A stretch of DNA of 7,330 nucleotides from positions 3,624 through 10,953 of the forward strand of contig PLCI01000026.1 in assembly GCA_003135595.1 (NCBI GenBank), written 5' to 3'. A program made the translations under genes and the position numbers. Within the stretch, counting starts at the first letter, position 1. The number at the start of each line of letters is the position of its first letter. The stretch comes from Acidimicrobiaceae bacterium. Its GTDB lineage: Bacteria; Actinomycetota; Acidimicrobiia; Acidimicrobiales; RAAP-2. Under the pieces are notes generated by a model that ran no database searches, was not told the DNA's origin, and saw only the letters and a list, made by a program, of their open reading frames with translations. Of the stretch, positions 5,158-7,330 are shown one piece after another.

Positions 5158-6404
5158 AGTTCGTCCGACGCGTCTCGGGCAAGACCTTCCAGTCGCTGCA
5201 CGTGCGAAACTTCCGGCTCTACTTCATCGGGCAGCTGATCTCGATCTCGGGCACCTGGATGCAGTCCTTTGCGCAAGGGTTCCTCGTCGTCTGGACCCTC
5301 AGGGCCCCGCCCGTCGATCTCGGGATCACGGTCGCGCTGCCGTTCTTGCCGATGCTCCTCCTCGGTCCCCTCGGCGGCGTCCTCGTCGACCGCTCCGACA
5401 AGCGCAGGGTGCTCTACTTCACGCAGTCTGGCGCGGCGCTCCTCGCACTGTCGCTCGGGATCCTCGTCTCGACCCACCACGTCTCGCTTGCTGCGATCTG
5501 GACGCTGGCGGCGCTCCTCGGGGTGGTCAACCTGTTCGACAATCCCGCACGCCAGTCCTTCGTCCAAGAGATGGTCGGCAAGGACCTCCTGCCCAACGCC
5601 GTCTCGCTGAACAGCGCGCTCATCAACATGGGCCGCGTCGTCGGCCCGGCCATCGGCGGCGCCCTCCTCTTCGTCGGCATCGCGACGTGCTTCTACGTGA
5701 ACGCCGCCTCCTATGTCGCGCTCATCGTGGCGCTCGTGCTGATGCGAACGAGGGACATCACGAGGATCCGAACCGTCACCAGGGCACGCGGACAGGTCCG
5801 TCAGGGGCTGCACTACGCGTTCGCCAACCGTGAGATCAGAGAGGTGCTCACGTCGGTCACCATCGTCGGGCTCTTCGCCTTCAACTTCACCGTGACGCTG
5901 CCGCTGCTCGCGATCCGGGTCCTGCACGGCACCTCGGTCGACTACTCGCTCATTACGTGCTCGATGGGGCTTGGCGGGCTGCTCGGCGGCCTCTACGTGG
6001 CGCACCGATCGCGTCCCACCCGAAGGCTGCTCGGCCTCCTCGCCATGGCCTTCGGTCTCCTCATGGGCATCGTGGCCGTCGCGCCGTCGATCTGGCTGGC
6101 GTGCCTCGCGATCGTTCCGATGGGGGCAGCGTCGCTCGCGTTCGTCTCGACGGCGAACGCGACCCTGCAGCTGCACAGCGACGAGCACATGCGCGGCCGG
6201 GTCATGTCGCTCTACGCGATGGGCTTCCTCGGCACGACCCCGATCGGCGCGCTTGTGGTCGGGTCGGTGGCCGCGGCATCGAACGCGCGGGTCGCGATCG
6301 CCGTCGGCGCGTTCGCGACCGTCGTCGCGAGCGCGCTGCTCTTGGGTGCGGCTCGGGCGGGGGCGGCCGCGCTCCTGGGCGCGGCTGAAGCGGCTCCTGC
6401 CTAG
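5154..6404 (+). CDS. MFS exporter, MFS_3 / EntS-type (DHA3-like)
   Basis: The product is 416 residues with about 12 membrane spans, typical of proton-driven exporters of this subfamily. The N-terminal FQSLHVRNFRLYFIGQLIS followed by GTWMQSFAQGFLV (33-45) is the standard opening of the MFS_3 (EntS-like) group. Motif A appears as GPLGGVLVDRSDKRR (71-85). NLFDNPARQSFVQEMV (126-141) and NAVSLNSALINMGRVVGPAIGG (148-169) are the family's conserved loop and motif C region. HMRGRVMSLYAMGFLGTTPIGAL (345-367) is the equivalent motif in the second half. Relatives export siderophores, macrolides or other drugs; the cargo here is unknown. Its control by the upstream MarR is strongly suggested by the ATGA overlap and shared promoter. 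The C-terminus is a short alanine-rich tail. Its stop codon overlaps the stop of the convergent acyl-CoA dehydrogenase. Confidence 0.93.
   Translation: MKFVRRVSGKTFQSLHVRNFRLYFIGQLISISGTWMQSFAQGFLVVWTLRAPPVDLGITVALPFLPMLLLGPLGGVLVDRSDKRRVLYFTQSGAALLALSLGILVSTHHVSLAAIWTLAALLGVVNLFDNPARQSFVQEMVGKDLLPNAVSLNSALINMGRVVGPAIGGALLFVGIATCFYVNAASYVALIVALVLMRTRDITRIRTVTRARGQVRQGLHYAFANREIREVLTSVTIVGLFAFNFTVTLPLLAIRVLHGTSVDYSLITCSMGLGGLLGGLYVAHRSRPTRRLLGLLAMAFGLLMGIVAVAPSIWLACLAIVPMGAASLAFVSTANATLQLHSDEHMRGRVMSLYAMGFLGTTPIGALVVGSVAAASNARVAIAVGAFATVVASALLLGAARAGAAALLGAAEAAPA
6401..6404. other. CTAG shared as stop codon by two convergent genes
   Basis: The palindrome CTAG supplies TAG to the MFS gene on the plus strand (6402-6404) and TAG to the acyl-CoA dehydrogenase gene on the minus strand (6403-6401). 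There is therefore no intergenic space and no room for a terminator between the genes, so transcripts must overlap or end inside the opposite gene. Confidence 0.95.
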
Positions 6405-7330
6405 GCCTTCTGGACCTTTGGTTCCTTCGGCAGCCCGAGGGCCCGCTCGCCGATGATGTTGCGCTGGATCTCCGCGGTGCCGCCCCAGATCGTCTCGGAG
6501 CGGCTGAAGAAGAAGCTCGCCTGCAGGTCGCTCACGGGGTAGTCGTCCCGCCCGCGCCGGTGCCCGGGTAGAAGTCCCTCGGCGCTGCCGCTGCCCTCGA
6601 GCACCTGGGCGCGGGTGCCCAGGACGTCCATCGCGAGCTCCATCGTCCGTCGGTGCGCCTCTGACCAGAACATCTTGTTGCAGACGCCCAGCAGCGCGGC
6701 GGTCTGGGTGCCGTTGAGGGCGTCGGTCAAGGTCCTGTAGCCGTTGATCTGCATGATCTTGATGTCGGACCACGACTGCATGACGCGGTCGCGCACGAGC
6801 GGGTCCTTGTCCTTGCCGTTCGAGCGCGCCTCGGCGACGATGGCGTCCCACTCCTTCTCGAAGCGCCGGTAGCTGGTCGTCGCCGAGCTGCCCCGCTCGA
6901 AGCCGAGCGTCGTCATCGCGACCTTCCAACCGTTGTTCACGCCGCCGACGACGTTGTCCTTCGGGCAGCGCACGTCGGTGAAGAACACCTCGTTGAACTC
7001 TGCGGAGCCGTCGACCTGGGTGATGGGCCGGGCCTCGACGCCCGGCTGGTGCATGGGCACGAGCAGGTACGAGATGCCCGCGTGCTGCGGGGCGTCGGGG
7101 TCGGTGCGGGCCATGAGGAAGATGTAGTCGGCGTGCTGCGCCTGGGTCGTCCAGACCTTCTGGCCGTTGATGACCCACTCGTCGCCGTCGAGCACGGCCT
7201 TGGTCTGCAGCGAGGCCAGGTCGCTGCCGGAGTTCGGCTCGCTGAACCCCTGGCACCAGGTGATCTCGCCACGCATGATGCCCGGGAGGAACTGCTTCTT
7301 CTGCTCTTCGGTGCCCCACTGCAGGATCGT
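6401..7330 (-). CDS. Acyl-CoA dehydrogenase, FadE type (5' partial)
   Basis: The frame is open to the right edge, giving 309 visible residues; the N-terminus is missing. The start of the visible part (ILQWGTEEQKKQFLPGI) and then WCQGFSEPNSGSDLASLQT are the classic FAD/substrate-binding middle-domain motif, followed by INGQKVWTTQAQHADY. The C-terminal helical domain contains TTLGFERGS, with a Glu (visible residue 145) where IVD/LCAD-type enzymes place the catalytic base, and ends with IWGGTAEIQRNIIGERALGLPKE. In MCAD-type enzymes the base instead precedes that GT; here that position is Gly. These enzymes oxidise acyl-CoA to trans-2-enoyl-CoA, passing electrons to ETF. Chain length or branched/steroid preference cannot be read from the sequence. 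The downstream end abuts the MFS stop. In-frame ATGs such as the one at 7276 are internal, since conserved sequence continues upstream of it. Confidence 0.95.
   Translation of the reverse strand, partial: TILQWGTEEQKKQFLPGIMRGEITWCQGFSEPNSGSDLASLQTKAVLDGDEWVINGQKVWTTQAQHADYIFLMARTDPDAPQHAGISYLLVPMHQPGVEARPITQVDGSAEFNEVFFTDVRCPKDNVVGGVNNGWKVAMTTLGFERGSSATTSYRRFEKEWDAIVAEARSNGKDKDPLVRDRVMQSWSDIKIMQINGYRTLTDALNGTQTAALLGVCNKMFWSEAHRRTMELAMDVLGTRAQVLEGSGSAEGLLPGHRRGRDDYPVSDLQASFFFSRSETIWGGTAEIQRNIIGERALGLPKEPKVQKA

Noticed and set aside
5151..7319. Minus-strand open frame of 722 codons antisense to the MFS gene and out of frame with the acyl-CoA dehydrogenase
   Set aside because: Composition is charged low complexity. 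It conflicts with two genes whose family motifs are unmistakable.

Overview
The window comes from a high-GC bacterial chromosome. Every gene has strongly G/C-ending third positions, and long antisense shadow reading frames are common. The gene content is ordinary for an actinobacterium: a CYP124/CYP125-type cytochrome P450, a FadE-type acyl-CoA dehydrogenase, a stand-alone Nfu-type Fe-S protein with a 'CAISS' cysteine motif, and a MarR regulator that appears to be leaderless. An uncultured or environmental actinobacterium, for example of the Acidimicrobiia type, would fit. That placement is inference from gene style, not something the sequence proves.

Layout from left to right: (1) 1-84, + strand, the last 27 codons of a GNAT acetyltransferase. 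(2) 139-2724, - strand, a large YfhO-type (GT-C-like) multi-pass membrane protein whose cytoplasmic tail carries a 15-bp tandem repeat. (3) 2855-4132, - strand, a complete CYP124-like P450. (4) A 176-bp divergent intergenic region. (5) 4309-4650, + strand, a small Nfu/NifU C-terminal-domain protein. (6) 4695-6404, + strand, a compact efflux cassette: a 19-bp perfect palindrome containing a -10 box, abutting the start codon of a MarR regulator, which overlaps the start of an MFS_3/EntS-type exporter by ATGA. (7) 6401-7330, - strand, the C-terminal two thirds or so of an acyl-CoA dehydrogenase running off the right edge, whose stop codon shares a CTAG with the exporter's stop.

The clearest functional unit is marR plus the MFS exporter. 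The regulator probably represses its own promoter through the palindrome and so controls the coupled exporter. The P450 and the acyl-CoA dehydrogenase both suit oxidation of branched lipid or sterol side chains, but nothing shows that they are co-regulated; the MarR-MFS cassette and the Nfu gene lie between them. The membrane protein probably acts on envelope glycans.

I found no RNA genes, CRISPR array, insertion sequence, attachment site or origin, and no stretch of more than 300 bases without a gene. I do not see a previously undescribed system. The points worth a second look are the operator/leaderless promoter architecture, the repeat tail on the membrane protein, the shared CTAG stop, and the near absence of CTAG elsewhere in the window.
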